A DNA stretch of 45,510 bases from Lucifugimonas sp038150225. GTDB taxonomy: Bacteria; Chloroflexota; Dehalococcoidia; Lucifugimonadales; Lucifugimonadaceae. The notes under the pieces are model-generated. The model was not told where the DNA came from. It saw nothing but the letters and a program-made list of their open reading frames with translations, and did no database searches. A program made the position numbers and the translations under genes. Positions 15,628-24,825 of the stretch are shown here, one piece after another (position 1 is the stretch's first letter; each line of letters opens with the position of its first letter). The stretch is from assembly GCA_038150225.1 (NCBI GenBank), contig JAYQWG010000018.1:1-45510 (forward strand), written 5' to 3'.

Positions 15628-16626
15628 CTAAAACTGCGTCAGGAATCGCAGGTCGTTCGAGAAGAAGTGCCTGATGTCGGGAATCTCGTTTCTCAGCATC
15701 GAGATACGTTCAGGTCCCATCCCGAAAGCAAAGCCGGTGTATTTGCTGGAATCGTAACCAGCATTCTCGAGAACCTTTGGGTGGACCATCCCGGCGCCCA
15801 GGATTTCAATCCAGTTGCCGTTCCAGTCGATCGACATGTCTACACCAGGCTCAACGAACGGGAAGAAGTCACATCGGAATCGGACTTTGCGGTCAACACC
15901 GAAAATTCTTCGAGCAAACTCGTAAAGCGTACCTTTGAGATCAGCGAACGTAATTCCTTCGTCAACTGCTAATCCTTCAATCTGGTTGAAGTGCCACTCG
16001 TGCGTAGCGTCGGTCGATTCGTAGCGATAGCACTTGCCTGGCACAACCACTCGAATCGGTGGCTCCGTCGTTTCCATCACGCGTGCTTGCATTGGCGATG
16101 TGTGAGTCCTGAGAAGTATGTCGTCGTGCTCCTCGTGATCAACCCAAATCGTGTCCCACTGGTCGCGCGCCGGGTGGTTCGCCGGGATGTTGAGCATGTC
16201 GAAGTTGTACTTTTCTAGCTCAACTTCAGGTCCTTCAACTGTCTGGAAACCCATTTCATTAAACGCCTGGGTGATCTCACGGATCATTTGTGTTGAAGGA
16301 TGCAGACCACCTGATCGAGGTTTTCTGCCTGGCAGCGTTACATCAATTGAGCCAGCAGGTGCTGATGAGCTATTGGCCGAGCTCTGGCTCTGCTCAAACT
16401 TCTCTTCCAACTCAGCTCGGAGCCGGTTTGCCGCGGCACCAACTATCTTGCGCTGCTCAATTTCCATCGAGCCCAGTCCACGCAACAGACCTGTTAGTTT
16501 GCCTTTACGGCCCATAAACTCAACACGCCACTGTTCAAGCTGTTCAGGTGAACTGGCCGCTTCAAGAGCAGACAGCGCTTCATCCCGTAGTGAATCGACA
16601 GGGTTGGTTGTATCGGCTGCAGACAA
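15628..16626 (-). CDS. pheS: Phenylalanyl-tRNA synthetase alpha subunit
   Basis: 332 aa catalytic subunit (class II synthetase). After an N-terminal coiled-coil arm it shows motif-1 and motif-2 regions (LLRTHTSPMQAR, GKCYRYESTDATHEWHFNQ), FRCDFFPFVEPGVDMSI, and motif 3 in FAFGMGPERISMLR. The start is a TTG at 16626, supported by AAAGGAA 7 nt upstream; no nearby ATG serves as well. It is the first gene of the pheS-pheT-moeA unit. Confidence 0.97.
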   Translation of the reverse strand: MSAADTTNPVDSLRDEALSALEAASSPEQLEQWRVEFMGRKGKLTGLLRGLGSMEIEQRKIVGAAANRLRAELEEKFEQSQSSANSSSAPAGSIDVTLPGRKPRSGGLHPSTQMIREITQAFNEMGFQTVEGPEVELEKYNFDMLNIPANHPARDQWDTIWVDHEEHDDILLRTHTSPMQARVMETTEPPIRVVVPGKCYRYESTDATHEWHFNQIEGLAVDEGITFADLKGTLYEFARRIFGVDRKVRFRCDFFPFVEPGVDMSIDWNGNWIEILGAGMVHPKVLENAGYDSSKYTGFAFGMGPERISMLRNEIPDIRHFFSNDLRFLTQF

Positions 16627-16693
16627 AAGAATTTCCTTTTGTGAACGCTGGAGTTTTCATCCGCAAGCATTAGCTTGCGAATCACGACCGAAA

Positions 16694-16699
16694 ATTATA
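16694..16699 (-). promoter_or_regulatory. Candidate -10 box for pheS
   Basis: A perfect TATAAT on the minus strand lies about 68 nt upstream of the pheS start. I see no good -35 hexamer at 16-18 nt. A 7-bp hairpin, CGCAAGC-ATTA-GCTTGCG (16663-16680), lies between it and the gene but has no T run, so it is not an evident attenuator. No T-box motif is present here. Confidence 0.4.
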
Positions 16700-17022
16700 G
16701 TGGAAGAGCAGTTGAAGGCACGCCAGAAAGATTTACCTTGCAATTGTTGGGAAACAGCAATTCAGGTTCGAACTTGCTCAATCTCACAACTTCTATCGAA
16801 AATCCCCCGAAAATCACATATTTACGATTAAATGCTACACGTGAGTTATTAAATTACGTTATTCGTAAATATCTGCGACTGGCACGTTACGAATCTATCA
16901 TTACGCCCTAGTGAGGTGCTCGTCGGTTCCTGCCACAATTTGTTTCAAACTGCATCAAACTAGCGACAAGTTCAAAAAGTTGTAGTAGGGTCTTCTCACG
17001 TTCAACCGTATTCGAGATGAAC
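16700..17022. other. AT-rich intergenic region with no gene seen
   Basis: Between the divergent pheS and zinc-ribbon genes. Short frames on both strands lack recognisable protein features. The stretch around 16800-16880 is clearly more AT-rich than its surroundings and probably holds promoter elements for both directions. I found no tRNA, T-box consensus or strong terminator. Confidence 0.6.
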
Positions 17023-17050
17023 TTGTTCTCGACACGGATATACCTATATA
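17023..17050 (+). promoter_or_regulatory. Candidate promoter of the zinc-ribbon gene
   Basis: TTGTTC (17023-17028) and TATATA (17045-17050) are 16 nt apart. The expected start point, near 17057, is very close to an in-frame ATG at 17058, so the message would have an extremely short leader or be leaderless if that ATG were used. Confidence 0.45.
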
Positions 17051-17069
17051 CACAGTTATGGGGGTCCTA

Positions 17070-17213
17070 ATGGAAGCCTACTGCATGAAGTGCAAGACTA
17101 AGCGCGAGATGTCGAACCCTGAGCAGATCACAATGAAGAACGGACGCCCTGCAACCCAGGGTTCCTGCCCGGTTTGTGGCACAAAGATGTTCAAGATCGG
17201 TAAAGCTTCGTAA
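17070..17213 (+). CDS. DUF5679-like zinc-ribbon protein, 47 aa
   Basis: A very small protein with two Cys-x2-Cys knuckles, CMKC at residues 5-8 and CPVC near 33-36, which should bind one zinc ion as a zinc ribbon. The central KREMSNPEQITMKNGRPATQ and the C-terminal KMFKIGK fit the small DUF5679 family, whose function is not known. The ATG at 17070 has GGGGG about 8 nt upstream; the in-frame ATG at 17058 would add four residues. The gene stands alone with its own terminator, suggesting an independently and perhaps strongly expressed product. Confidence 0.88.
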   Translation: MEAYCMKCKTKREMSNPEQITMKNGRPATQGSCPVCGTKMFKIGKAS

Positions 17214-17233
17214 AGTCTTTTTAGATCGAAATT

Positions 17234-17263
17234 AGCCCGTGCAGTTTGCACGGGCTTTTTTTT
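17234..17263 (+). terminator. Rho-independent terminator after the zinc-ribbon gene
   Basis: A perfect 9-bp GC-rich stem, AGCCCGTGC/GCACGGGCT, with a 5-nt loop and an eight-T run. Confidence 0.95.
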
Positions 17264-17352
17264 GCATTTTTTATTTCCAGCAATCGGGCCAATTACCAAG
17301 TAATCTTCACGAACTTCATGTTCATCGACACATAATCACGCAAGGCACCCGA

Positions 17353-18537
17353 ATGAAGATCGCCCAAATTGAAGTCCGCTTCTTGGAAGCACAGCTCGAC
17401 AAACCATTTGGTTGGTCTCAACGCTGGACCGACGTCCGTAGCGTAATTGTCCTCAAAGTGACGACCGACGACGGAGTTGTAGGTTGGGGTGAAACCTACG
17501 GATCAGGCGACAGCGTGAGCGGGATCGCTACCATCGCCAAAATGGCGATCGGTGAGGACCCCGCCAACATCAGCAAGATATGGCACAAGCTTCACCGGGC
17601 CACGTATCAATCTCACGTTTACGCGACTACCCCGGCTAACGCCATAAGTGCTATCGACACGGCGCTGTATGACATCGTGGGCAAAACAACTGGCAAATCA
17701 GCGTCGGAAATCCTCGGCGGTAGACTCCGAGACAGTATTCCTGTCTACGCAACGGGTCTTTACTACGTCGATGACTACGCGCTCCAACCCCATCTGGAAG
17801 AAGCGACTGGATATGCGGCACAGGGCTTCACAGGGATGAAAATGAAGGTTGGTGCGATGACCTTGAAAGAAGACGCTGATCGCATCAAAGCAACGCGTGA
17901 CGCAATAGGACCGGATGTTCGGCTCATGTTCGACGCGAACGAAGCTTACGATCCATCGACGGCCCTGACTTTTGCCGGCATGGTCGCCAACCAAGATTTG
18001 AGTTGGTTTGAAGAGCCCTGCGCATCACGTGACGATGTAGCCAACAAAATGGTGCAAGAGCGGTCACCAATCCCAATTTCCGGAGCAGAAAGTCTGTCTA
18101 CTCGTTGGGAATTAGCCCCTCGAATAGCGAACCGAACGTTCGACATTGTTCAACCTGATATTTGTGGTGTAGGTGGCATTTCAGAAATGCACCATGTCGG
18201 GCTAATGGCACAAACGTTCGGTGTGAAGTTCAATCCGCACTTCTGGGGAACGGGAATCAGTTTTGCTGCAGCGCTACATTCACTCGCGGTTCAACCGATC
18301 AACCAGATCGGGCAAACCGACATCCCGTACCAGAACGAATCGGTTCTCGAGTTCGACCAGACTCCTCACCCGGTCCGAGAAAACATCACAGCACCGTTTA
18401 CTCAGCAAAACAGCCGGATAGCGATACCAACCGGACCTGGATTGGGTGTTGATGTCGACGAATCCGTGGTTGAAAGGTTTACAGTCGGGAACGCTGTAAC
18501 AGTGACTGAATCAGCATCCAGTCAACGTGTTTTCTAG
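17353..18537 (+). CDS. Enolase-superfamily enzyme, mandelate racemase subgroup
   Basis: 394 aa. These enzymes abstract a proton next to a carboxylate, usually to dehydrate or epimerise a sugar acid. The N-terminal capping domain starts at MKIAQIEVRFLEAQ. In the barrel, K163-x-K165 (MKMKVG), D194 (FDANEAYD), E220 (FEEP), E246 (GAES), D269 (QPDICGVGG) and H296 (NPHFWGTG) line up one residue short of the classic mandelate racemase numbering, so the full Lys-Lys/His-Asp catalytic set and metal ligands appear intact. The ATG at 17353 is chosen because the conserved N-terminus begins there. It is the first of five close-packed plus-strand genes. Specificity cannot be read from sequence. Confidence 0.93.
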   Translation: MKIAQIEVRFLEAQLDKPFGWSQRWTDVRSVIVLKVTTDDGVVGWGETYGSGDSVSGIATIAKMAIGEDPANISKIWHKLHRATYQSHVYATTPANAISAIDTALYDIVGKTTGKSASEILGGRLRDSIPVYATGLYYVDDYALQPHLEEATGYAAQGFTGMKMKVGAMTLKEDADRIKATRDAIGPDVRLMFDANEAYDPSTALTFAGMVANQDLSWFEEPCASRDDVANKMVQERSPIPISGAESLSTRWELAPRIANRTFDIVQPDICGVGGISEMHHVGLMAQTFGVKFNPHFWGTGISFAAALHSLAVQPINQIGQTDIPYQNESVLEFDQTPHPVRENITAPFTQQNSRIAIPTGPGLGVDVDESVVERFTVGNAVTVTESASSQRVF

Positions 18538-18565
18538 GTTCGTTACACAAACAGAGGTTAGACCA

Positions 18566-19675
18566 ATGAAGATCACAGACGTAAAAGTCACCCTGTTCAA
18601 ATGGGAAGACATACCAACCACGAACTACAGCCCTCTCTCTGGCAAGATCGGTGGCGAGTCTGACATGGGTCTCGTGTCGATCGAAACTGACGAAGGTGTC
18701 GTTGGTCACGCCTTCCTTGGTAGCTCCAGTCAACCGGGGAGCCTTGATGCTCCACACCTGATCAAATACATCAAACCTGTATTGATGGGGCAGAACCCGC
18801 TGGATCGTGAACGGTTGTGGCAACACATGATGTTCACCGTTCGCAAAGTTGGAATTCGTCCGATAGGGGCATGCGACATCGCGCTCTGGGACATCGGCGG
18901 CAAGGTTGCCAACATGCCGCTCCATCAAATGATGGGGTCTTACCGGACATCCGTCCGAGCTTATGCTTCGTCAACGGTCTATCAACAGCCCGAGGTCTAC
19001 GCTGAAGAAGCAGCGAAGATGAAAGAAGAGGGCTGGACCGCCTACAAGATTCATCCGCCTACAAACCCGGAACTAGACATCGAGTGCTGCCGACAAATCA
19101 GAGAGTCAGTTGGTGACGACCACACACTAATGCTCGACTCTACCTGGGCTTACGACTACCCATCGGCGGTTCGAGTTGGCAGAGCAATACAGGATTTCAA
19201 CTACTACTGGTACGAAGACCCGCTCGCTGACGACGACATTTACAACTACACCAAACTTCGCCAGCAGTTGCACATCCCGGTGATGGCAACCGAGTATTCA
19301 CCGGGCAATTTCACTGCGTACGGACCGTGGTTAACTTCTCAAGCGACCGACTACTTGCGAGGTGACGTTGCTATCAAGGGTGGAATCACGGCAATTCTGA
19401 AAACAGCGCATCTCGCTGAAGCCTTCCATATGAATTACGAGGTTCACCACGGCGGCAACTCGCTGAATAACGTGGCGAATTTGCACGTGATCATGGCAAT
19501 AAAGAACTGCGAATTCTTTGAGGTGCTTTTGCCCTCTGGCGCACAGAAATATGGTCTGGCTGAGGAAATCGAGATCGATTCTGAAGGTAACGTTCACGCG
19601 TTTATGGATCCTGGTCTGGGTGCGAAGATCGACTTCGACCTGATAGAGCGTATGAAAATAACGACTCAATCTTGA
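18566..19675 (+). CDS. Enolase-superfamily enzyme with K-x-H motif
   Basis: 369 aa paralogue of the gene upstream but of another subgroup. The second-strand base motif is K161-x-H163 (YKIHPP), followed by D191 (LDSTWAYD), YEDPL, ATEYS, GDVAIKGGIT and the HHGGNS segment near residue 295. Family knowledge makes an acid-sugar dehydratase likely; the actual substrate is unknown. The ATG at 18566 is preceded by AGAGG. The gene starts 28 nt after the first enolase and its TGA overlaps the ATG of the M48 protease (TGATG). It differs clearly from the first copy, so this is not a recent duplication. Confidence 0.92.
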   Translation: MKITDVKVTLFKWEDIPTTNYSPLSGKIGGESDMGLVSIETDEGVVGHAFLGSSSQPGSLDAPHLIKYIKPVLMGQNPLDRERLWQHMMFTVRKVGIRPIGACDIALWDIGGKVANMPLHQMMGSYRTSVRAYASSTVYQQPEVYAEEAAKMKEEGWTAYKIHPPTNPELDIECCRQIRESVGDDHTLMLDSTWAYDYPSAVRVGRAIQDFNYYWYEDPLADDDIYNYTKLRQQLHIPVMATEYSPGNFTAYGPWLTSQATDYLRGDVAIKGGITAILKTAHLAEAFHMNYEVHHGGNSLNNVANLHVIMAIKNCEFFEVLLPSGAQKYGLAEEIEIDSEGNVHAFMDPGLGAKIDFDLIERMKITTQS

Positions 19676-20811
19676 TGACAGAACAAGCCGACAACGTCAG
19701 AGATGCAGCACAGCAAGCGCGCGCTCGCGCTTACCAAAGCACGAAGCTTCGCATCACGCTGATCACACTAGTGATCAACCTTGTCGCCCCGTTGTTATTC
19801 CTGTTCACCGGTGGTTCAGAAGGCCTTCGTAACTTCTCCGAAGGAACAAACACGTCCCAATGGATTGTGGTTGCGGTCTACCTGTTCGTTGCCGGTGCCG
19901 GACTTCAACTACTTGAATTCCCGTTTGAAGTTTTCTCAGGATTTATCGTTGAGAAACGCTATCAACTGCTGAAAAACAGCTTCACAGGTTGGTTATGGGA
20001 TTGGTTCAAAGGCACTCTCGTTCAAGCCGTACTACTCACAGCGCTCATTTCGGCAATTTATTGGTTGCTCCGAAGCCAGCCTGATACCTGGTGGCTCTGG
20101 GGTGCAATTGGCACCACGGTTCTTCTACTAGTCCTCATGGCACTGGTCCCGATTGTGTTGATGCCGTTGTTCTACAAGTTCGAACCGATTCCGGAAGGCG
20201 AATTGAAAGATCGATTGTTCGCACTCGCCGACCGAATTGGTACTCACGTTCAAGGTATTTACATTTGGCACCTGGGTGAAAAGACTTCGAAGTCCAACGC
20301 AGCCGTTACAGGTTGGGGTCGAACCAGAAGAATCATTATTTCCGACACACTTATCGAGTCCAGCACTCCTCAAGAAATTGAGGTTGTGATGGCACACGAA
20401 CTCGGTCATCACGTGAAAAAAGATGTTTGGAAAATGATGGTCGTTCAAACAGTGTTGGTATTCATCAGTTTCTTCGTAATCGACCTCGCACTAGACGCGT
20501 GGATCGAATCGCTTGAATTGCGTGGAATCTCAGATATCGCGGGTCTACCGCTTGTGATCACCGTTAGCGTTGTCGTCTCGCTAATTGCGCTGCCAATCGC
20601 CAACTGGCTTTCTCGAAAAGTTGAAACGGCTGCTGACAACTACGCACTCAATCTCACAGGAATGAGGGATGAGTTCATTTCGGCAATGGAGAAACTCGGC
20701 GACAACAACATGTCTGACCGTAAACCGAACAAGGTTGTCGAATTCGTATTTCACTCCCACCCATCAATTCAACGTCGAATAAATTTCGCAACGAACTGGA
20801 AATCCAACTAA
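19675..20811 (+). CDS. M48 family (Ste24-like) membrane zinc metalloprotease
   Basis: 378 aa integral membrane protease like Ste24/CAAX protease 1. About four N-terminal membrane segments precede the zinc site H241-E242-LG-H245 (AHELGHHV). Two further helices follow, then the third metal ligand in ETAADNYALNL (E317). The C-terminal HSHPSIQRRINFA is a conserved family motif. In bacteria these proteases probably take part in membrane protein quality control, as CAAX processing is not expected. It sits between sugar-acid-type genes and overlaps the stop of the preceding enolase, which is an odd context. Confidence 0.92.
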   Translation: MTEQADNVRDAAQQARARAYQSTKLRITLITLVINLVAPLLFLFTGGSEGLRNFSEGTNTSQWIVVAVYLFVAGAGLQLLEFPFEVFSGFIVEKRYQLLKNSFTGWLWDWFKGTLVQAVLLTALISAIYWLLRSQPDTWWLWGAIGTTVLLLVLMALVPIVLMPLFYKFEPIPEGELKDRLFALADRIGTHVQGIYIWHLGEKTSKSNAAVTGWGRTRRIIISDTLIESSTPQEIEVVMAHELGHHVKKDVWKMMVVQTVLVFISFFVIDLALDAWIESLELRGISDIAGLPLVITVSVVVSLIALPIANWLSRKVETAADNYALNLTGMRDEFISAMEKLGDNNMSDRKPNKVVEFVFHSHPSIQRRINFATNWKSN

Positions 20812-20821
20812 GGAACCGAGA

Positions 20822-21985
20822 TTGGCAAGTAATTTTTCACCTCAGACCAGTGTTTCGATAGACGGCGACAAGTTCCTGGTGAACGGAACTCCAGTTCTCA
20901 AAGGAAAGTCGTTTCGGGGAAACTCAATTGAAGGACTGTTAATGAACAGTCGCATGGCGAACGGGCTGTTCGACGATGAAAACCCTTTTACTCGTCACCT
21001 CTGGGCGTACTCGGACACTTGCGAGTGGAATCCAGATCGAAACACCGACGAGCTGATCGAGATGCTTCCGACATACAAGTCGAAAGGGTTGGACTGCATC
21101 GACATCAACTTGCAAGGGGCCTCACCTCTCGGTTACTACAAGTCCGACGAAGAAGGTCTTGCCGATCTACGCCAACGAATTCACGCCGTACATCCCGACG
21201 CAACGGATGAACAAATTTGGGAGGGCGTACCGAACGTCGAGTCCCAACCTTGGATTTCAGGAGCGTTCAACTCCGACGGTTCACTCAAACCGGCATTCAT
21301 GGAACGGGCAGCACGAATTATCGAGGCGGCTGATTCGATTGGAATGGTCGTCTGTCTCGGGTACTTCTATTTCGGACAGGATGAACGGCTCGTTGACGAA
21401 GAGGCAGTCAATAAGGCCGTGGACAACGCCACGAACTGGGTGCTCGATCAGGGTTACACGAACGTCCTGATCGAAATTAATAACGAATGCGACGTCCCCC
21501 GCTATGAACATCCGATTCTTTGCCCTGATCGAATTCACGAACTAATCGAACGGGCAAAAGCCATAACCAAGAACGGAAAACGGCTACTAATCAGCACCAG
21601 TTTTACCCGTCGCATGGTTCCTACCGACGCCGCCATTGCGGCTTCTGACTACATTCTCGTTCACGGGAACGGCATGCACGATCCTGCCGAGATCACCAAA
21701 CGTGTCCAGGACACCCGTAAATCACCTTCGTACGCAGGACAACCAATCTTCTTCAACGAAGACGATCACTTTGACTTCGAAAACGAATCGAACAACTTCA
21801 TTTCCGCGATCGAACAGTTTGCAGGTTGGGGATTCTTTGACCCAGGACCTGGAGCTGGTGGGTACGCAGCCTATGGCGACTACGTAGTCGGCTACCAAAA
21901 CCCACCGATCAACTGGACAATCAACACAATGCGCAAAGAAAGTTTCTTCTGGTTCCTCGAAAAGGTCACCAGCGGAAAGGAATAA
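20822..21985 (+). CDS. Glycoside-hydrolase-like TIM-barrel protein
   Basis: 387 aa. I cannot assign a family with certainty. It opens with a small beta element (VSIDGDKFLVNGTPVLKGKSF) typical of GH5/cellulase-like proteins, where the substrate entry strand carries the name NG. It continues as an alternating alpha/beta barrel with IEINNECDVPRYEH at the position of the acid/base Asn-Glu in clan GH-A. A second acidic stretch, IFFNEDDHFDFE, may provide the nucleophile. No signal peptide is present, so it is intracellular. The TTG start at 20822 is supported by AAGGAA 7 nt upstream. Its neighbours suggest sugar or sugar-acid metabolism. Confidence 0.65.
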   Translation: MASNFSPQTSVSIDGDKFLVNGTPVLKGKSFRGNSIEGLLMNSRMANGLFDDENPFTRHLWAYSDTCEWNPDRNTDELIEMLPTYKSKGLDCIDINLQGASPLGYYKSDEEGLADLRQRIHAVHPDATDEQIWEGVPNVESQPWISGAFNSDGSLKPAFMERAARIIEAADSIGMVVCLGYFYFGQDERLVDEEAVNKAVDNATNWVLDQGYTNVLIEINNECDVPRYEHPILCPDRIHELIERAKAITKNGKRLLISTSFTRRMVPTDAAIAASDYILVHGNGMHDPAEITKRVQDTRKSPSYAGQPIFFNEDDHFDFENESNNFISAIEQFAGWGFFDPGPGAGGYAAYGDYVVGYQNPPINWTINTMRKESFFWFLEKVTSGKE

Positions 21986-22030
21986 CCGCGTACCATCTGC
22001 GGCACATTCAACACATCGACGAGCACGTAC

Positions 22031-22792
22031 ATGACAGAAACAATTTCACTCGAAGGCAAAACAGCATTTATTAGCGGAGCGTCCAAAGGGATCGGCGTTG
22101 CCGTTGCGGACTCGCTTTCAAAAGCGGGTGCAAACCTGGCACTTACCGCCAGAAACGCACAAGAGCTTGAACAAACTGCCGACAATGCAAGGGCGAATGG
22201 CGTAAAAGTTTGGACTCGCACAGCAGAAATGGCTGATGCGGGTGACGTTCGAGCACTCGGCCAGGCAACTCTCGAAGAGTTTGGCGGGATCGACATTCTC
22301 GTGAATAACGCTGGTATCGCTCAGCACCAGCCGTTTCTCGAAATAGACATCGATGTATTCGACAAGGTGATCGACGTGAACCTTCGTGCTCCGATCATCC
22401 TCACACAAATCTTCGTTCCCGGAATGATCGAAAGAGGCCATGGCAAAATCATCAACTTGACCTCTCGTGGTGCAATTCGTGCCTTCCCAACTGGCGGCGT
22501 GTACAGTGCATCCAAGGGCGGGCTGCAATTGTTAACACAAACAATGGCAGTCGAGTTCGGTCCCCATGGAATTCAGACCAACTCCGTGGCTCCGACTGTA
22601 ACCATGACACCAATGGGGGAAGCTGCTTGGCCAGCCAGCCCTCGGCGTGACGCAAAGCTAGCTCGAATTCCAGCGGGACGATTCGCTGAACCGGAAGAGG
22701 TCGCGAACGCCGTGCTATTCCTATCGTCGCCGCGATCGGACTTCATCAACGGCGTTGAGTTGCCAGTAGACGGTGGTGAAGGCTCTGGGTAG
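22031..22792 (+). CDS. Short-chain dehydrogenase/reductase (SDR)
   Basis: 253 aa classical SDR with the cofactor loop SGASKGIGVAVA (TGxxxGxG type), NNAG in LVNNAGIAQHQPF, the catalytic Ser in NLTSRGA, and Tyr/Lys in YSASKGG. The C-terminus NGVELPVDGGEGSG is usual for the family. It probably oxidises or reduces a sugar-type alcohol, judging from the enolase and glycosidase-like genes upstream, but the name is only at family level. It is the last gene before a convergent junction. Confidence 0.93.
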   Translation: MTETISLEGKTAFISGASKGIGVAVADSLSKAGANLALTARNAQELEQTADNARANGVKVWTRTAEMADAGDVRALGQATLEEFGGIDILVNNAGIAQHQPFLEIDIDVFDKVIDVNLRAPIILTQIFVPGMIERGHGKIINLTSRGAIRAFPTGGVYSASKGGLQLLTQTMAVEFGPHGIQTNSVAPTVTMTPMGEAAWPASPRRDAKLARIPAGRFAEPEEVANAVLFLSSPRSDFINGVELPVDGGEGSG

Positions 22793-22820
22793 ACATTTCA
22801 CGACCGAGTCACAAATCTCT

Positions 22821-22859
22821 TCAGCCTTCATCCTGAGCCTGTCGAAGGATCAAGGCTGA
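22821..22859. repeat. Hairpin-forming intergenic repeat, copy 1
   Basis: A 39-nt inverted repeat: TCAGCCTT-C-ATCCT, an 11-nt loop, AGGAT-C-AAGGCTGA. It lies between the convergent SDR and S9 peptidase genes. Its 29-nt core (22825-22853) matches the reverse complement of 37973-38001 at 27 of 29 positions. It may act as a bidirectional terminator or be a REP-like element. Confidence 0.75.
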
Positions 22860-22872
22860 GTCCAACCGCGAG

Positions 22873-24825
22873 CTACAGCGCAGCTTCGTTCTCTATCTCC
22901 ACAGTTGTAATGTCGCCCGCCGGTGTGAAGCCAAGTACACGCCCGTAGAAATACAGCTCACCTTCCAGTGATGCTTTGATGTTCTCTGACTGGCGAAATC
23001 CGTGCTGTTCACCTTCGAACATCATCAACGAGAAAGGAATTCCTTTTTCCCGCAGCGCACCTGCCATGATCTCTGCCTGCGATGGTGGCACGATCTTGTC
23101 TTCTATCCCCTGGAGAATGATCATCGGACACGAAAGTCTGTCAGTAAAGTTGATCGCTGACCGATCGTGATAAAGCTGCTTCGCCTCTGGGTACGGACCT
23201 ATCAGGCTGTCGAGGTATCGTGATTCATACTTGTGAGTGTCGCCAATGAAGACGCTCAAATCGGCGATGCCGTAGTAGGTCGCTCCAACCGCGAATCGAT
23301 CGTAGAACGTTAGCGCATTTATCGTCGTGTACCCACCTGCTGAGCCGCCCTTGATGGCCACTCGATCAGTATCCACCAGGCCCTGTTCAACCAGGTAATC
23401 GGCAGCTGCAATACAGTCATCAGTGTCGTACACACCCCAGTTGCCTTTTAGGGCGTCTCGGTACTCGCGTCCGTACCCGGTTGAGCCACGATAGTTCACG
23501 TCGACGACAGCTATGCCCCGGCTGGTCCAAAACTGAATTGGCAAACTCAACGCTGAACTAGTCGAACTGGTTGGTCCACCGTGCGAAATCACAAGCAGAG
23601 GTGGTTTCTCGGAATTTCCACCCTCAAAGTTCGGATTCTTTGGGGCGTAGTAGTAAGCGTGTGCCGATCCATCAAAAGTTGTTGGGAAGGTGATTTCTTC
23701 TGGAACTGAAAGGAATTCAGGATCAAGTTCGATGTCACTGGAAACTTTGAGCGTGGATACCTCCGAAGAACCGAATTCCACCCGAACTATCTCTGCAGCT
23801 GAAACGGGCGATGCCCCTACATAAACAGCTGAATCATCAACCAGGTTCAACTCTGCAATCGACGTGTGAGGTACTTCAGAAACGACATTTGCTTTGCCGT
23901 CCAACGACACCGACCTGAACTGGCCTTTCCCGTCCTCAGAGCCTTTCAGAATGATCAAGCCTTCGTCGCTGAACCCGTAAGTACTGAACCCGAACTGCCA
24001 GGCAGGTCCGCCATGATCCTTTTCTTCGGCAAGGATTGGTGAAACAGCGTCGTCGGAATATTTCGTGAGGTTCCACCAGCCCGACTCGTCGGAAATAAAG
24101 ACAAGGGTTCCGTCTGGCGCCCACTCAGGTTGAACAATGCTGATGTCGGTTGAACCAGATACACGCTCAGAGTTCGATACCGTTCCGTTCGACGAATCAA
24201 AGTCGGATACAAATAACTCGCAACCGTCCCACGGCATATTTGGGTGATCCCATTCGAGCCAGCAGATCTTTCCATCCGCCCAGTTCTCTCGCGGCGACGA
24301 GTAGAAGTTTCGTCCTGATGCCAGCACCTGGATATCCCCAGACCCGTCGGTGGCTACGGCAACAAGATCGTTGTCAGCCTCACGGTCTTCGTTGTGACTC
24401 TCTCTGACGCACAAAATCCAGTTCGAGTCACCCGATACTCGTAGGTCTGCATACCGGTCACCTCGCTCAATGGCAGGTTCGGCAGTAATCGGCTCCGGAA
24501 CGCCACCTTCTTCAACCTTGTAAATCCTCTGGTCATCCCAGTTGGTGAAGTAGACCGTCCCGTCCTGAACGATGTACGCGCCACCTCCGTATTCATGAAC
24601 AGCGTTTCGAGCATTGAACGGAGCAGGGTTCACATCCTCGGTTTCACCGGATTCGAGTAACCGGACAATGACATATCTGCCAGATTCCTCTGGGCGACCC
24701 TCTAGCCAGTAAACAGTTGAACCATCAACGTGTACCTCACCAAGCCGTAAACCACCTTCGGTAATGAGATCGGCAGTGATCGGGGATTCCCATGATCCGT
24801 ATGGTGAAACTGTAGTGGCTGGCAT
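22873..24825 (-). CDS. S9 family serine peptidase (prolyl oligopeptidase/acylaminoacyl peptidase-like)
   Basis: 650 aa. The N-terminal ~400 residues form a beta-propeller-like region and the C-terminal ~250 an alpha/beta hydrolase. The nucleophile is in KGGSAGGYTT, the acid in GIEDKIVP and the histidine in GEQHGFRQ. VNYRGSTGYGREYRDA is a hallmark of the dipeptidyl aminopeptidase/acylaminoacyl peptidase group. No signal peptide is seen, so it should clear peptides in the cytoplasm. It is on the same strand as the lipoprotein gene, about 170 nt downstream of it, with a hairpin between them. Confidence 0.94.
   Translation of the reverse strand: MPATTVSPYGSWESPITADLITEGGLRLGEVHVDGSTVYWLEGRPEESGRYVIVRLLESGETEDVNPAPFNARNAVHEYGGGAYIVQDGTVYFTNWDDQRIYKVEEGGVPEPITAEPAIERGDRYADLRVSGDSNWILCVRESHNEDREADNDLVAVATDGSGDIQVLASGRNFYSSPRENWADGKICWLEWDHPNMPWDGCELFVSDFDSSNGTVSNSERVSGSTDISIVQPEWAPDGTLVFISDESGWWNLTKYSDDAVSPILAEEKDHGGPAWQFGFSTYGFSDEGLIILKGSEDGKGQFRSVSLDGKANVVSEVPHTSIAELNLVDDSAVYVGASPVSAAEIVRVEFGSSEVSTLKVSSDIELDPEFLSVPEEITFPTTFDGSAHAYYYAPKNPNFEGGNSEKPPLLVISHGGPTSSTSSALSLPIQFWTSRGIAVVDVNYRGSTGYGREYRDALKGNWGVYDTDDCIAAADYLVEQGLVDTDRVAIKGGSAGGYTTINALTFYDRFAVGATYYGIADLSVFIGDTHKYESRYLDSLIGPYPEAKQLYHDRSAINFTDRLSCPMIILQGIEDKIVPPSQAEIMAGALREKGIPFSLMMFEGEQHGFRQSENIKASLEGELYFYGRVLGFTPAGDITTVEIENEAAL

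Noticed and set aside
16663..16680. Hairpin before pheS as an attenuator
   Set aside because: The 7-bp stem is not followed by a T run on the pheS strand, and no T-box or leader peptide with Phe codons was seen.
16800..16900. AT-rich stretch as a replication origin
   Set aside because: No clear DnaA-box cluster and no dnaA, dnaN or related genes are nearby.
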